Part shown: positions 26,135 to 37,800 of the stretch, one piece after another
How positions within the stretch are numbered: the first letter of the stretch is position 1
Layout: each line of letters opens with the position of its first letter
From: Salegentibacter salinarum
GTDB taxonomy: Bacteria > Bacteroidota > Bacteroidia > Flavobacteriales > Flavobacteriaceae
DNA length: 64,000 bases
Assembly (NCBI RefSeq): GCF_900168115.1
Contig: NZ_FUZC01000001.1
Span: forward strand, 310,001-374,000
Reading direction: 5' to 3'
Position numbers and translations under genes: made by a program
The notes under the pieces: generated by a model
What the model saw: only the letters and a program-made list of their open reading frames with translations
Told to the model about the DNA's origin: nothing
The model's database searches: none

Positions 26135-26330
26135 TTCTAACTTTTAATAATTAAACAATTGTTTTTTAAAAGCCTTTAAAATGCTTCGTAATGCTAAGCG
26201 AAATGAAAAATGAAGGAAATAGGAGCATGCACCGAAAGGATATACCTTTTCTATAAAACGAAAAGTATTTTTGGTAGCACATCTCTAAGACCTGGGCTTC
26301 AAACCGCGGAAGCATTGTCCAATCAAAATA

Positions 26331-26472
26331 GGCAGGTCTCCTGACTTGTAACGGTTTCTGTCATCCTTCCCGCATTTCGCAGTGGATATTATAAGGACAG
26401 TACCTTTAAATTGTTACTTACAGTTGCGCGACAGTTCGTGATTTTCACACGATTCCCTATTAATCTACCTTA
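26331..26472 (-). ncRNA. cobalamin (B12) riboswitch upstream of metE
   Basis: Read on the minus strand this region carries AAGGTAGATTAATAGGGAA at the 5' side, GCGCAACTGT in the middle, then GCGGGAAGGATGACAGAAAC and AGTCAGGAGACCTGCC. The last is the hallmark of the adenosylcobalamin aptamer. It lies about 200 nt before metE. Binding of B12 should switch metE and the CWC gene off. The ends are approximate. Confidence 0.9.
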
Positions 26473-26839
26473 AGTAAAACCTATTCTGTTTGATGAAGTA
26501 TGTAAAGAACTTATGAGTGATAAACTTAGGGATTATTTATTAAATTTCTAGCTATTCATTAAGTTTAAATGAAATTGCAAGTGTTTTAAATTTAGAAAAA
26601 GTTGCTCTTCATAGCTTTTTGACTAGTGTCCAAATCAATTTATAATGAACCTTTTTTGCTAAAAGGAAGCCTTTGTGAAATGAAAGGAAAATTGGTGAAT
26701 GGCCAGGTTAAATTCATTTTTCCGTAAAATATTTCCCGAATTTACTGGGCTACCAGCAATTTCTAGTGAATAACTTTTCGTTCATTTTTTGAAATATTAA
26801 TTTTCTCTGCTTTTAACCAATAAAAATTATCTGCCGGTA
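26473..26839. other. intergenic region, nothing recognised
   Basis: No gene, clear hairpin terminator or repeat is visible between the metE riboswitch and the end of the thiamine operon. The metE promoter must lie at its left end on the minus strand. A terminator for the thiamine operon was looked for near 26790-26839 and not found. Confidence 0.4.
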
Positions 26840-27898
26840 TCAATTTTTTACATTTTTAAGTCCACCTTCCAGATTGTAAATCTTCTTATCACTAAATTTA
26901 TTTTTGAGTTCAGAGATAGCCCTGGAACTCCTTAGACCGGAGGCGCAATAAACCACCAAATTATCTTCTGAAGCTAATTCTTCACTCCTGTTTCTTAATT
27001 CTGAAAGGGGAATATGTAGCCCACCGAGGTTAAATGAGTTTCGTTCTTCAGGATTTCTAACATCAAGTAAGGTAAAAGATGAACTGGACTCTAAATACTC
27101 TTGATAAGAGATTGAATCGCCAGGTATAGTTTCACAGGAAAAAGTAATTTCCTTTAATCTTGTTATCCTCAAACCAGAATTTTTTGAGAATGGCAAGATT
27201 CGGATTTGCATTTCAAGCGAATCGAAAATGAGCAATTTTCCCGACAATACGTTTCCTATTCCCAGGACCATCTTCAGCACTTCGTTTGCCTGCAGATTCC
27301 CCACTATACCTGGGAGGATCCCCAAAACTCCAACTTCACTGCAGGAAGGCATTTCTTCTACAGACCCTGGTTCAGGAAATAGGCAGCGATAGGTGGGTCC
27401 ATTCCGGTAATTGAAAACCGACACCTGCCCCTCAAACTTAAAAATTGAGCCAAATACCAGGGGCTTTCCTGCTAAAACTGCGGCATCATTTGCTAGGTAT
27501 TTGGTGGTAAAATTATCACTCCCTTCCACTATGATGTCATATAGGAAAAATAAATCAACCGCATTTTTTGCCGTAAGTCGCTCATTATAAGCCTCTATTT
27601 CTATCGAAGAATTCATCTCCTGAAGCCTGTTTTTTGCAGTTATTACCTTCGGCTCCCCAATATTTTTTTCTGAAAAAAGGATCTGCCGATGTAAATTGGA
27701 ACTGTCAACCACATCATCATCTATTACCCCTATTTTTCCAACTCCGGCTGCGGTAAGGTATTGTAATACAGGACATCCAAGTCCGCCCGCGCCTATAACC
27801 AGTACCCTCGCCTTCTTGAGTTTTAGTTGCCCTACTTCCCCAATTTCCTTCAGTAGGATATGCCTTAGATAGCGCTGTTTTTCTTTTTTTGTTAACAT
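26840..27898 (-). CDS. thiF: ThiF/MoeB-family adenylyltransferase with rhodanese domain
   Basis: This is a 352-residue protein from the ATG at 27898, two bases after the thiH stop; the longer frame would overlap thiH. The N-terminal E1-like domain (about 1-235) has RYLRHILLKEIGEVGQLKL, ATP-binding VLVIGAGGLGCPVLQYL, HRQILFSEKNIG and EGSDNFTTKYLAND. The C-terminal rhodanese domain (about 260-350) contains TLLDVRNPEERNSF and the active-site loop VVYCASGLRSSRA with its Cys. It adenylates the C-terminal Gly of ThiS, and the rhodanese may supply persulfide sulfur, giving ThiS thiocarboxylate for the thiazole. It is the last gene of the thi operon. The expected CxxC zinc pairs are not obvious. Confidence 0.9.
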   Translation of the reverse strand: MLTKKEKQRYLRHILLKEIGEVGQLKLKKARVLVIGAGGLGCPVLQYLTAAGVGKIGVIDDDVVDSSNLHRQILFSEKNIGEPKVITAKNRLQEMNSSIEIEAYNERLTAKNAVDLFFLYDIIVEGSDNFTTKYLANDAAVLAGKPLVFGSIFKFEGQVSVFNYRNGPTYRCLFPEPGSVEEMPSCSEVGVLGILPGIVGNLQANEVLKMVLGIGNVLSGKLLIFDSLEMQIRILPFSKNSGLRITRLKEITFSCETIPGDSISYQEYLESSSSFTLLDVRNPEERNSFNLGGLHIPLSELRNRSEELASEDNLVVYCASGLRSSRAISELKNKFSDKKIYNLEGGLKNVKN

Positions 27899-27900
27899 CT

Positions 27901-29010
27901 TTACCAGCTTTTTTCCCAATCTTTCCAAACAGGCTCAATTCCGCTTTTCGAAAGCATTTTTGCAATAATTTCTGTACTCCTTTCGTCGGAAATTTCAAAC
28001 TGCTCCAGAGATTGCGGCTCAACCACATAACCCCCGGGATTTGTTTTGGATTCGGCGCTCATCGAAGTGATTCCCAGGTGAACCACATTATTTCTAAAGA
28101 TTTCACTTTCCCGGGTAGAAATAGACAATTCTACTTCTTCATCCAGCAACCTGTAGGCACAAATAACCTGAAGCAAATCGGGATCTGTCATTTCTATTTT
28201 AGGTTCGAGTCCGCCGCTGAAAGGCCGCAAACGTGGAAATGAAATGGAATATCTGGTTTTCCAATAGGTCTTTTGCAAATATTTTAGATGCAAAGCAGTG
28301 AAAAAGCTATCTGCCCTCCAGTCTTCGAGTCCGAAAAGCGCTCCTATCCCAATTTTATGGATTCCTGCTCTTCCCAAACGATCTGCGGTTTCCAGACGGT
28401 AATCAAAATTCGATTTTTTACCCTTGGGGTGATGGATCTTATATGTTTCCCGGTGATAAGTTTCCTGATAAACCAGCGTAGCGTAAAGTCCGTTTTCTAT
28501 CAACTTCTCATATTCATCCTGATCTAAAGGCTGGATTTCAATAGAAATATTAGAAAAATATGGCCTAAGCAGCTTAACCGCATTACACATATAATCAACC
28601 CCCACAGTTTTGTTCGCTTCTCCAGTCACTAATAGAATATGGTCGTAGCCTTTTGATTTTAAAAATTCGGCTTCCTTGATTATTTCGGCATCGCTTAAAG
28701 TTTTTCTCGGAATTTTATTCGTCATACTAAAGCCGCAATAGGTACAAATATTCTGGCATTCATTGCTCAGGTACATGGGAGCGTACATTTGGATTGTATT
28801 TCCGAAGCGTTTTTTTGAAATCGTCTTGCTCTGCTGGGCCATTTGTTCCAGAAAAGGTTTTGCGGAAGGAGAAATATGGGCTTTAAAATCCTCAAGATTC
28901 CTTTTCCTGCTCTGCAGGGCCGAACGTACATCGGCTTCTGTTTTGGAGAAAATGCTTTGCAGCACCTCGTTCCAGGAATATTTGCTTAAAGTATCTTTGA
29001 AACTACTCAT
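27901..29010 (-). CDS. thiH: 2-iminoacetate synthase (radical SAM)
   Basis: This 369-residue radical SAM enzyme cleaves tyrosine to give dehydroglycine (2-iminoacetate) for the thiazole ring. The iron-sulfur motif is [11 protein letters not shown], with the CxxxCxxC spacing, near residue 93. Other family features are [16 protein letters not shown] before it, and [14 protein letters not shown] and [14 protein letters not shown] after it. It overlaps thiG by 8 bp and is followed by thiF after 2 bp. Anaerobic-type thiazole synthesis via ThiH, rather than glycine oxidase ThiO, is thus used. Confidence 0.96.
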   Translation of the reverse strand: MSSFKDTLSKYSWNEVLQSIFSKTEADVRSALQSRKRNLEDFKAHISPSAKPFLEQMAQQSKTISKKRFGNTIQMYAPMYLSNECQNICTYCGFSMTNKIPRKTLSDAEIIKEAEFLKSKGYDHILLVTGEANKTVGVDYMCNAVKLLRPYFSNISIEIQPLDQDEYEKLIENGLYATLVYQETYHRETYKIHHPKGKKSNFDYRLETADRLGRAGIHKIGIGALFGLEDWRADSFFTALHLKYLQKTYWKTRYSISFPRLRPFSGGLEPKIEMTDPDLLQVICAYRLLDEEVELSISTRESEIFRNNVVHLGITSMSAESKTNPGGYVVEPQSLEQFEISDERSTEIIAKMLSKSGIEPVWKDWEKSW

Positions 29011-29782
29011 AAAGAAACTGTGTTAAAGGGCTACTTGCTTGGGCTTGTTGTCTTTGTTGAGCGAGTTTCGCGGTGTAGGCGAGCCTTCCTGCTTCCACAG
29101 CGAGTTTAAAGGCTTTTGCTATTTCTACCGGATTTGGGGAAACGGCAATTGCAGTATTCACCAGCACGGCATCGGCGCCTATCTCCATCGCCTGAGCGGC
29201 GTGAGACGGGCTTCCAATTCCCGCATCTACAATCACCGGCACGTTGCTTTGTTCAATTATAATCTCAAGGAAATCCTGTGTTTTCAAACCTTTATTACTA
29301 CCTATAGGAGCTCCCAAAGGCATTACACACTGCGCCCCCACTTCTTCCAGGCGTTTGCACAAAACCGGATCGGCGTGGATGTAGGGCATTACCACAAATC
29401 CCAGTTTCACCAATTCTTCACAGGCTTTTAAAGTCTCTATAGGGTCCGGTAATAAATATTTAGGATCGGGATGTATTTCCACTTTCACCCAATTTGTTTC
29501 AAGGGCTTCCCTGGCCATTAGAGCAGCAAATACAGCTTCTTTGGCATCCCGCACACCCGAGGTATTAGGGAGAAGGCTTAGACGTGTGTTCTTTAAAGCT
29601 GCGATCATCTGGTCATCGTCATTGCCAGGTTCCACCCTTTTCAAAGCGACGGTAACAAGTTCACTTTCTGAACCTAAAACTGCTTGCTGCATTACTTCTG
29701 AAGAGCTGAATTTTCCTGTACCCGTAAATAAGCGGGAAGAAAAAGTTTTGTCTGCTATTTTTAATTGATCTGTGTTGCTCAT
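29003..29782 (-). CDS. thiG: thiazole synthase
   Basis: This 259-residue TIM-barrel enzyme assembles the thiazole phosphate from deoxyxylulose phosphate, the ThiS thiocarboxylate and dehydroglycine. Recognisable parts are [14 protein letters not shown] near the start, [32 protein letters not shown] (the Lys in VKVE is the likely Schiff-base residue), [14 protein letters not shown] and [20 protein letters not shown]. It overlaps thiE upstream by 4 bp and thiH downstream by 8 bp. The length is standard. Confidence 0.97.
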   Translation of the reverse strand: MSNTDQLKIADKTFSSRLFTGTGKFSSSEVMQQAVLGSESELVTVALKRVEPGNDDDQMIAALKNTRLSLLPNTSGVRDAKEAVFAALMAREALETNWVKVEIHPDPKYLLPDPIETLKACEELVKLGFVVMPYIHADPVLCKRLEEVGAQCVMPLGAPIGSNKGLKTQDFLEIIIEQSNVPVIVDAGIGSPSHAAQAMEIGADAVLVNTAIAVSPNPVEIAKAFKLAVEAGRLAYTAKLAQQRQQAQASSPLTQFLYE

Positions 29783-30414
29783 AATTGTTTTTCTGAAAAT
29801 TGTTGTTGGATTTTCCGCAAGATTAATTCAGGTTTTGGATGCGTAGTAAGCCATCCGGAAATGGCCACACCATGAACTCCGCATTCTGCTAAAACCGGAA
29901 GATCTTCCGGTACGATTCCACCAATAGCAATCACCGGCATTGATCTTCCTCTCGCATTTAGGTTGCTTAGCAGCTTCCGGTAACCTGCTGCTCCCAATAT
30001 TGGACTGAGTTTCTTCTTGGTGGTAGTAAAGTGGAAGGGCCCAAGGCCAATATAATCTACCTCTTTTTCGCAAAGTTTTTCACAGTCCTCTAGCGTATTT
30101 GCCGTTCCGCCAATGATTTTGTCTGGTCCCAGTAGCTTTCTGGCCTGCAAAGGGCAGCTGTCCTCTTTACCTAGATGAACGCCATTCGCATTTATTTTTT
30201 GTGTTATTTCCGTAAAGTCATTTATGATTAATTTTACCTTAAATTCATCACAAATGACTTTAGCTGCTTTTGCTGTTTCGAGCACCACTTCATAAGCTTC
30301 ATTTTTAAGACGCAATTGAACCCAGTCTGCCCCGGCGATACATATCCGGCGGATGTTTTTAAGATGTTCTTCGGGAGTTTCTCCCTGTGATATATAATGT
30401 AAGTTGGAGATCAT
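29779..30414 (-). CDS. thiE: thiamine-phosphate synthase
   Basis: This 211-residue enzyme joins HMP diphosphate and thiazole phosphate. Key ThiE features are all present: [17 protein letters not shown] with the Mg-binding Asp, [48 protein letters not shown] and [19 protein letters not shown]. These contrast with the second, ThiE-like protein in this operon, which lacks several of them, so this is the true ThiE. It overlaps both neighbours by 4 bp. Confidence 0.95.
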   Translation of the reverse strand: MISNLHYISQGETPEEHLKNIRRICIAGADWVQLRLKNEAYEVVLETAKAAKVICDEFKVKLIINDFTEITQKINANGVHLGKEDSCPLQARKLLGPDKIIGGTANTLEDCEKLCEKEVDYIGLGPFHFTTTKKKLSPILGAAGYRKLLSNLNARGRSMPVIAIGGIVPEDLPVLAECGVHGVAISGWLTTHPKPELILRKIQQQFSEKQL

Positions 30415-31184
30415 AAGTTATGGTATGCTAATAATGTTTTATTTGATGCTAATATTTTTTCGATATAATCTTTTGTTTTCTGGGCAGCTGTGGGAAGTGA
30501 ATCACCCAAAGCCAATTGTGCTGCAAGTGCGGATGATAAAACGCATCCACTACCGTGCTTTTCCGAACAATCTGTTCGGCCCGGCTTAAAACTCAGATAT
30601 TCCCCATCCTTGGTAAAAAGTTCATCAAGGCCAACAGCTTCCTGTCTATGCCCTCCTTTAAAATATAAATTGGTTTGGCTGCTTATTTTCCGAATCGTTT
30701 CTTCCATATTTAATTCAGGATAAAACAGTTGCAACTCATTAAAATTCGGAGTGAAAAGAAAAACTCTTACCAGAACCGATTCCATATTATTCTGAAATTC
30801 AATTAGTTCCTGAAATGAGAATCCGCTACTGGATTTTATAACCGGATCCCAGATGATCCTCATACTTTTGTTTTTCAACAGCAGTTTATCGATCACTTTG
30901 TTCAAAACCTGAAGGTTCTCTACAATTCCAATTTTTACCACCCCTACCGGAAATCTTTCCAGTAAAAGTTCCAGTTGCTGAAGAATAATAGCGTCAGAAG
31001 TCCAGTGACAGGTATCGAATTTTTTATCATTCTGAATCGTATTTGCAGTATTTACCGCCAGTCCGTAACAGCCCAGCATTTCAAAAGTTTTGGTATCTGC
31101 TAACAATCCAGCTCCTCCTGAAGGGTCGAATCCTGCGATACTTAAAACAAATGGTCTTTTAGTGGTAGACATTTCTGTATTCAT
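30411..31184 (-). CDS. thiD: hydroxymethylpyrimidine/phosphomethylpyrimidine kinase
   Basis: This ribokinase-fold enzyme phosphorylates HMP and HMP phosphate. Motifs are VLSIAGFDPSGGAGLLADTKTFE, GCYGLAVNTANTIQND, VKIGIVENLQVL, IIWDPVIKSSSGFSF and SEKHGSGCVLSSALAA with the catalytic loop GSGC. The start at the ATG 31182-31184 is preferred, giving 258 codons; a longer frame begins with TTG. Either way the gene overlaps the end of the TenI-like gene. An alternative ATG at 31172 would reduce the overlap to 14 bp. Confidence 0.95.
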   Translation of the reverse strand: MNTEMSTTKRPFVLSIAGFDPSGGAGLLADTKTFEMLGCYGLAVNTANTIQNDKKFDTCHWTSDAIILQQLELLLERFPVGVVKIGIVENLQVLNKVIDKLLLKNKSMRIIWDPVIKSSSGFSFQELIEFQNNMESVLVRVFLFTPNFNELQLFYPELNMEETIRKISSQTNLYFKGGHRQEAVGLDELFTKDGEYLSFKPGRTDCSEKHGSGCVLSSALAAQLALGDSLPTAAQKTKDYIEKILASNKTLLAYHNL

Positions 31185-31755
31185 TATAAATTCCAATAAA
31201 AGCCTCCTCCTTATTTTTAGCGAGCCAAACGGCTCCCAGTACTGCTACTCCGGCATATCTCAATTCTTTTGTTCTTCTAATTTTATCTGCTTCAATTCCA
31301 CCTAAGGCGAGAGCTTTACAGGAAATATTCTCCACATTAAAAGTCTGACCTTCATATCCTTTTTTGGAAACAGAAGTAAACACCGGACTCAAAAAAACAT
31401 AATCAAATGAGGAAGCATTATTTTTCAACTGTTCTAAGTCGTGAAATGAGGAACTGACCGTAAAGCCCTTTGATTTGTACCCCTCAACATATCCAGCTAA
31501 ATCTTTTTGATTGCTGCGAAAGCTTTCCTTCAAATGAATTCCTTTTACCGGAAAAATTTCTGCCAGGTGATGATGGTGATGAAGTACCATTTTTTGAAGG
31601 TATTTTTCTTCAAATTTTGATAACCAACACTTCATTTCTTCTTCGACCATTCCCGGTTTTCGAACGTGCAAAAGGGGCAGCCCATTCTCAAAAAAATGAA
31701 GGAGCTGTTCCTTTTCCACACTGTTGCTTTTTTCCGAAGTAATAAGGATGAGCAT
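31159..31755 (-). CDS. ThiE/TenI-family protein, probable thiazole tautomerase
   Basis: This 198-residue TIM barrel is related to ThiE but diverged: LLHVRKPG replaces QLRLK, MVLHHHHHLAEIF stands where ThiE has the IINDF metal-binding Asp, and GIHLKESF replaces GVHLGKED. The loops FDYVFLSPVF and LALGGIEADKI are kept. Loss of the magnesium and pyrophosphate ligands with retention of the fold is characteristic of TenI, the thiazole tautomerase that converts the ThiG product to its aromatic isomer. The call is therefore TenI-like rather than a second ThiE; this is inference from residues. It lies between thiC and thiD. A run of five His (about 59-63) is unusual. Confidence 0.8.
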   Translation of the reverse strand: MLILITSEKSNSVEKEQLLHFFENGLPLLHVRKPGMVEEEMKCWLSKFEEKYLQKMVLHHHHHLAEIFPVKGIHLKESFRSNQKDLAGYVEGYKSKGFTVSSSFHDLEQLKNNASSFDYVFLSPVFTSVSKKGYEGQTFNVENISCKALALGGIEADKIRRTKELRYAGVAVLGAVWLAKNKEEAFIGIYNEYRNVYH

Positions 31756-31766
31756 CTCATTTTAAT

Positions 31767-33635
<1,869 letters not shown>

Positions 33636-33680
33636 TTAATATTGGTATTTCTGGCGTTCGGAAATTCTTCCGAAGCACAT

Positions 33681-33884
33681 TTATCCTCCCTGAGTGGCCC
33701 TGATAATGAGTATGTTTTCACCATCGCCTAATTCACGCCGGTTCCAGTCGCTTTTGGAAATAATCTGATTGTTGACAGCTACAGCAATTCCTGTTTCCGA
33801 AATATCAAGCTGCGTCAAAAGGTCCTGAAGATTGGATAGTGAATTAAAAGTGTGGGCAGTGTTGTTTACGTTTACAGTTATCAT
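33681..33884 (-). CDS. thiS: sulfur carrier protein
   Basis: This is a 67-residue ubiquitin-like protein from the ATG at 33882-33884. The longer frame adds 20 residues unlike ThiS and is rejected. It begins MITVNVNN and ends ENILIIRATQGG; the C-terminal Gly-Gly is the site adenylated by ThiF and converted to thiocarboxylate for ThiG. It is the first gene after the TPP riboswitch. Confidence 0.95.
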   Translation of the reverse strand: MITVNVNNTAHTFNSLSNLQDLLTQLDISETGIAVAVNNQIISKSDWNRRELGDGENILIIRATQGG

Positions 33885-33989
33885 TTGTTGATATTTAATA
33901 GCTGTAAACTGCAGGGGATTCCCTAAAGAAAAAAGTAAATACAAACCAGAATTCCTTCAAAAGCGGAATTATGAAAAAAATATGTAGAT

Positions 33990-34075
33990 AACACTTTTCC
34001 CTTCGCGGGTATTAACCGGATCAGGTTCAAAGGGTTTTATCTCAGCCGATTGCTACCAATCAGCACCCCTAAAGT
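33990..34075 (-). ncRNA. TPP (thiamine pyrophosphate) riboswitch
   Basis: On the minus strand the THI-box elements are GGGGTGCTGATT, GGCTGAGATAAAACCCTTT and GAACCTGATCCGGTTAATAC followed by CGCGAAGGGAA. It lies about 105 nt upstream of thiS and should turn the whole eight-gene operon off when TPP is plentiful. The ends are approximate. Confidence 0.96.
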
Positions 34076-34778
34076 TTACGTTTTCAAATGTAACGGAATT
34101 TTACTGGGAAATAAAAATTTTAGGCTGATAGTGTAATAAGAAAATTGTAAATTTTAAATACGTGTATCAAAGTCCATGTGTCGCTACTTACCGTTACCAC
34201 GGGTTGCCTCGTACAACGTGTTGCCGTCATACATGGCGGAAAATCTTGGTTGAAGAAATCGGTAAAAGAGAAAAAAGCAACCTAATCAATCAAATTTCAG
34301 AAACCCATAGATCTCTATAACAGGAAGAAAGAAACGCTGCAAAACCTTAAAATCCAATCCTTGGCACACTCTTCTTGATTTTTCGCATAGGGGAGCAAGT
34401 GAATTATTGCTGAAGTAGTCTGGATATATGGAGAATTTTCCGCTAAAGGGTGGGATGGTGATTTATTTTAAAATAAACCTTGTCTACCAAGAATATAAAT
34501 AAATAATATTCGATAAGACTGGATGTAGATTTATTTATCTCAAACTATTTGTCTGTTGTAAAATTTACCCATTTGATTTCAACGAATCTAAATCATTTCC
34601 TATCAAAAGACTTACCTAGCACCAATTTAAAATTAAGTTAATAGTATCTTAAACTAGAAACAATCTTTCGGGAGAAAGAAGTTTATAGTTTTGAGCAAAC
34701 CTATTCAGAACCCATAGAATCTAACTCTAAATAATATTTATAAGAAAAAACACTCCTTTGAATTAGCTAAAAAAAACA
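34076..34778. other. long intergenic region upstream of locus B
   Basis: No gene is recognised between the divergent TPP riboswitch and susC. A less AT-rich patch at 34174-34236 is bounded by CCATGT and ACATGG inverted arms and contains TACAACG; its nature is unknown. Following bases to about 34320 are open for some 25 codons (EIGKREKSNLINQIS) with no start and no match known to me. The right end holds a candidate susC promoter. Confidence 0.45.
34686..34693 (+). promoter_or_regulatory. candidate -7 element for the locus B susC
   Basis: TAGTTTTG fits the Bacteroidota -7 consensus TAnnTTTG. It lies about 150 bp upstream of the susC ATG, so the leader would include the hairpin at 34779-34804. 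No good -33 TTG was found at the usual distance. Confidence 0.35.
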
Positions 34779-34804
34779 GCCCATTCTGCTGCAACAGAAT
34801 GGGC
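34779..34804 (+). promoter_or_regulatory. leader hairpin upstream of susC (locus B)
   Basis: GCCCATTCTG (34779-34788) and CAGAATGGGC (34795-34804) form a perfect 10-bp stem with a 6-nt loop, 40 nt before the susC ATG. On the plus strand there is an A-run before it but no U-tract after it, so it does not look like a plus-strand terminator. It matches the placement and size of the hairpin before the locus A susC. Confidence 0.6.
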
Positions 34805-34844
34805 CTTATTAAGACTACAAATAATTAATTTATAGCCACTTGTA

Positions 34845-37800
34845 ATGGATACAAAAATACATTTTTTTTTAAAGAAAGCATATATCATATGCTTTCTATT
34901 GATTTTCACAGAAGCTTTTCCTTCCAATTTTAATCCTAAGGCAATACCTGGATTCGGTGATTTTCAACAAACTGTTCAAGGAAAAGTTTTAGATGAGCAA
35001 GGTTTACCCCTTCCAGGAGCAACTGTAAGAGAAAAGGGAAGTTCCAACGGCACCAATACCGACTTTGATGGGAACTTTAGTATTGAAACCACTTCCAATT
35101 CTTCCGTTCTAGAAATTTCTTTTATGGGATATATTACCCAGGAGTTAATCCCTCAGGGCACTGAGGAAATTACAGTGAAACTGATGCCTGATAAGAATGC
35201 CCTTGAAGAAGTTGTTGTAGTTGGTTATGGCGAGACCAGTAGAGAAAATTTATCAACTGCTGTTAGTACTGTAAATACCACAAATATCGCAGAACGCCCT
35301 GTCGCCGATATTAGTTCAAGTTTGCAAGGGCTTAGTCCTGGTTTAAACGTGACCCAATCTACCGGAAAGGTGGGAGCAGATCCTCGTATCAATATTCGCG
35401 GATTTACCTCTATAAATGGAGGAACACCTTTAATTCTTATAGATGGAGTAGAAGGAGACTTGAGTAATCTTAATCCTAATGACGTAGAATCGATAAGTGT
35501 TTTAAAAGATGCTGGTTCTGCCGCTATTTACGGCGCTAGAGCGGCGTTTGGAGTTGTATTAGTAACTACAAAGAATGCTAAGAAAGGTAATATTGTTGTC
35601 AATATGGGTGCTACTATGGCTGTTAGTTACCCTACAATGAATACAGATTTTGTTACCGATCCCTATCAAGCGGTAAGCATCGTCGATGAAGCGTTTAGAA
35701 ATAACAGCGGCGCTTCATATACTGGTTATACCGAGGACGATATGGAAGCCCTTCTGGAGGTATCTCAAGACCCATCACTAGCAAGAGTAATTGTAGATCA
35801 ACGCAATGGCCGAGAGCAATATGTCCACTATGGTAGCACCGATTGGTGGAATACCTTTTTTAGAAAAACTTATCCTTCACAAATTTATACCGGTTCCATT
35901 TCAGGAGGGTCGGAAAAAATCAATGCTTATTTCTCTTATCGTAACTTTCAATCTACAGGAATATTGAAAGTACAGGATGATAAGTATCAAAAGTACAACC
36001 TAAGGGGCAAACTAGATATTGAAGCTACAGATTGGCTTACCTTTTCCACTAATATGCAATACAATAGCTCTTCAGATTTGGAACATGGGGGAACGCAATA
36101 TGGTTACAGAGATGTGTGGGGAAGTATGATTTGGGTTCATGCCTTGCCATCTTATATGCCTACCAATCCAGATGGTAGTGCTTTATGGAGAACGGAACTT
36201 AACAATTATACTATTGGAGACGGGATCTATGCTTCTTTACTCCAAGGAAGTTCACAACAAGAGACAAATGATAATGGCTTCTCGAATATAGCAACGGCTG
36301 AGATAAAACCTTTTGACTTTTTAACATTCAATGCTAGTTACGCCATCAGAAGAAATAATTATTCTCAGTATGAGCGCTCTACCAGGATTCCCTATTCCAT
36401 ATATCCCGGTCAAATAGATTTAATGGGTTATGATTATTTAAATGAATACAGAACAGAAAGTAAATATGACGCACTGAACGTTTATGGAGAATACAGAACA
36501 TTTCTTGGCAACCATAGTTTAAAAGCGGTGTTGGGGTACAATCACGAAACATTTCTTAGAAAAAGTATTTCAGCCGGTAAACAGAATCTTATTTCCAATG
36601 ATCTCAATTCCCTTGGATTGGCTACAATTAGTCCTTCTGCAGACGGTAGTGCTTCCGAATGGGCTTTACAGGGATTGTTTTACAGGTTATCTTATGATTA
36701 TAATGATAAGTATTTACTGGAACTTAACGGCCGGTATGATGCTACCTCACGATTTCCATCTGATTATCGATGGGGGTTTTTTCCATCCGCATCAGCGGGT
36801 TGGTTGTTAAATAAAGAAAAATTCTTTAGTGAATTCACTAACGACTCCTTTGACATTTTCAAATTACGAGGTTCCTACGGTTCTCTGGGTAACCAAAACA
36901 TAAATGATTATGCCTATTTCGCAACCCTTCCAAATGGACTGTATGACTACCCTATGAATGGCAGTAGATTGAATTATATTGAATCACCGGCTTTAAACCC
37001 AACAGAAATTACCTGGGAAGAAGTCAGCACTTTTAACCTTGGAACTGACATTGCTTTATTCAACAATCGATTATCAATGGTTTTTGACTGGTTCCAACGG
37101 GATACTGAAGGAATGTTGGCACCGGGGGCTACGCTGCCAAGTGTTTTAGGAGCAGAATCTCCCCTGGAGAATGCAGCCGACTTAAGAACCAGAGGTTTTG
37201 AAATTTCTTTGACCTATGGTGATTCTTTTAATGTAGCCAAGAATCCGTTATCGTTTTCAATAACCGGAAATTTATCAAATTCAGTAACTAAAATTACAAG
37301 ATTTGAAAATCCAAATTTAAGCCTTTTTGATTTTTATGAAGGGATGACTATTGGCGAACTTTGGGGATACCGCCTAGACGGCTTGTTTATATCTGAAGAA
37401 GAAATAGCCAATCATGCCGATCAGAGTTTCGTATCTAACCGTATTACTTCTGGTGGGGGTTTAAAGCCTGGGGATCTGAAATATTTTGATTTAAATGGAG
37501 ATGGGGTGATAAATGAGGGTGAGAATACTGTGAATAACCCCGGAGATAAAGAAATCATTGGTAATTCAGCACCTCAGTACCTGTACAGTTTCAATCTTAA
37601 TACCCACTGGAAAGGATTTGATCTTTCAGCCTTTTTTCAAGGAGTAGGCAAACAAGACTGGTATCCTAACTCCGACTCCCGGCTATTTTGGGGACCTTTC
37701 AACAGGCCCTACAATTCTTTTATAAGAAAAGACCTTGCAAATAATATATGGTCTCCTGAAAATCCTGATGCTTATTTTCCAAGAAATTATGGGTATATAG

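Noticed and set aside
34174-34236. CCATGT...ACATGG patch as an integron attC or other attachment site
   Set aside because: The core GTTRRRY/RYYYAAC pairs are not present, and no integrase or cassette gene is nearby; left as unexplained intergenic sequence.
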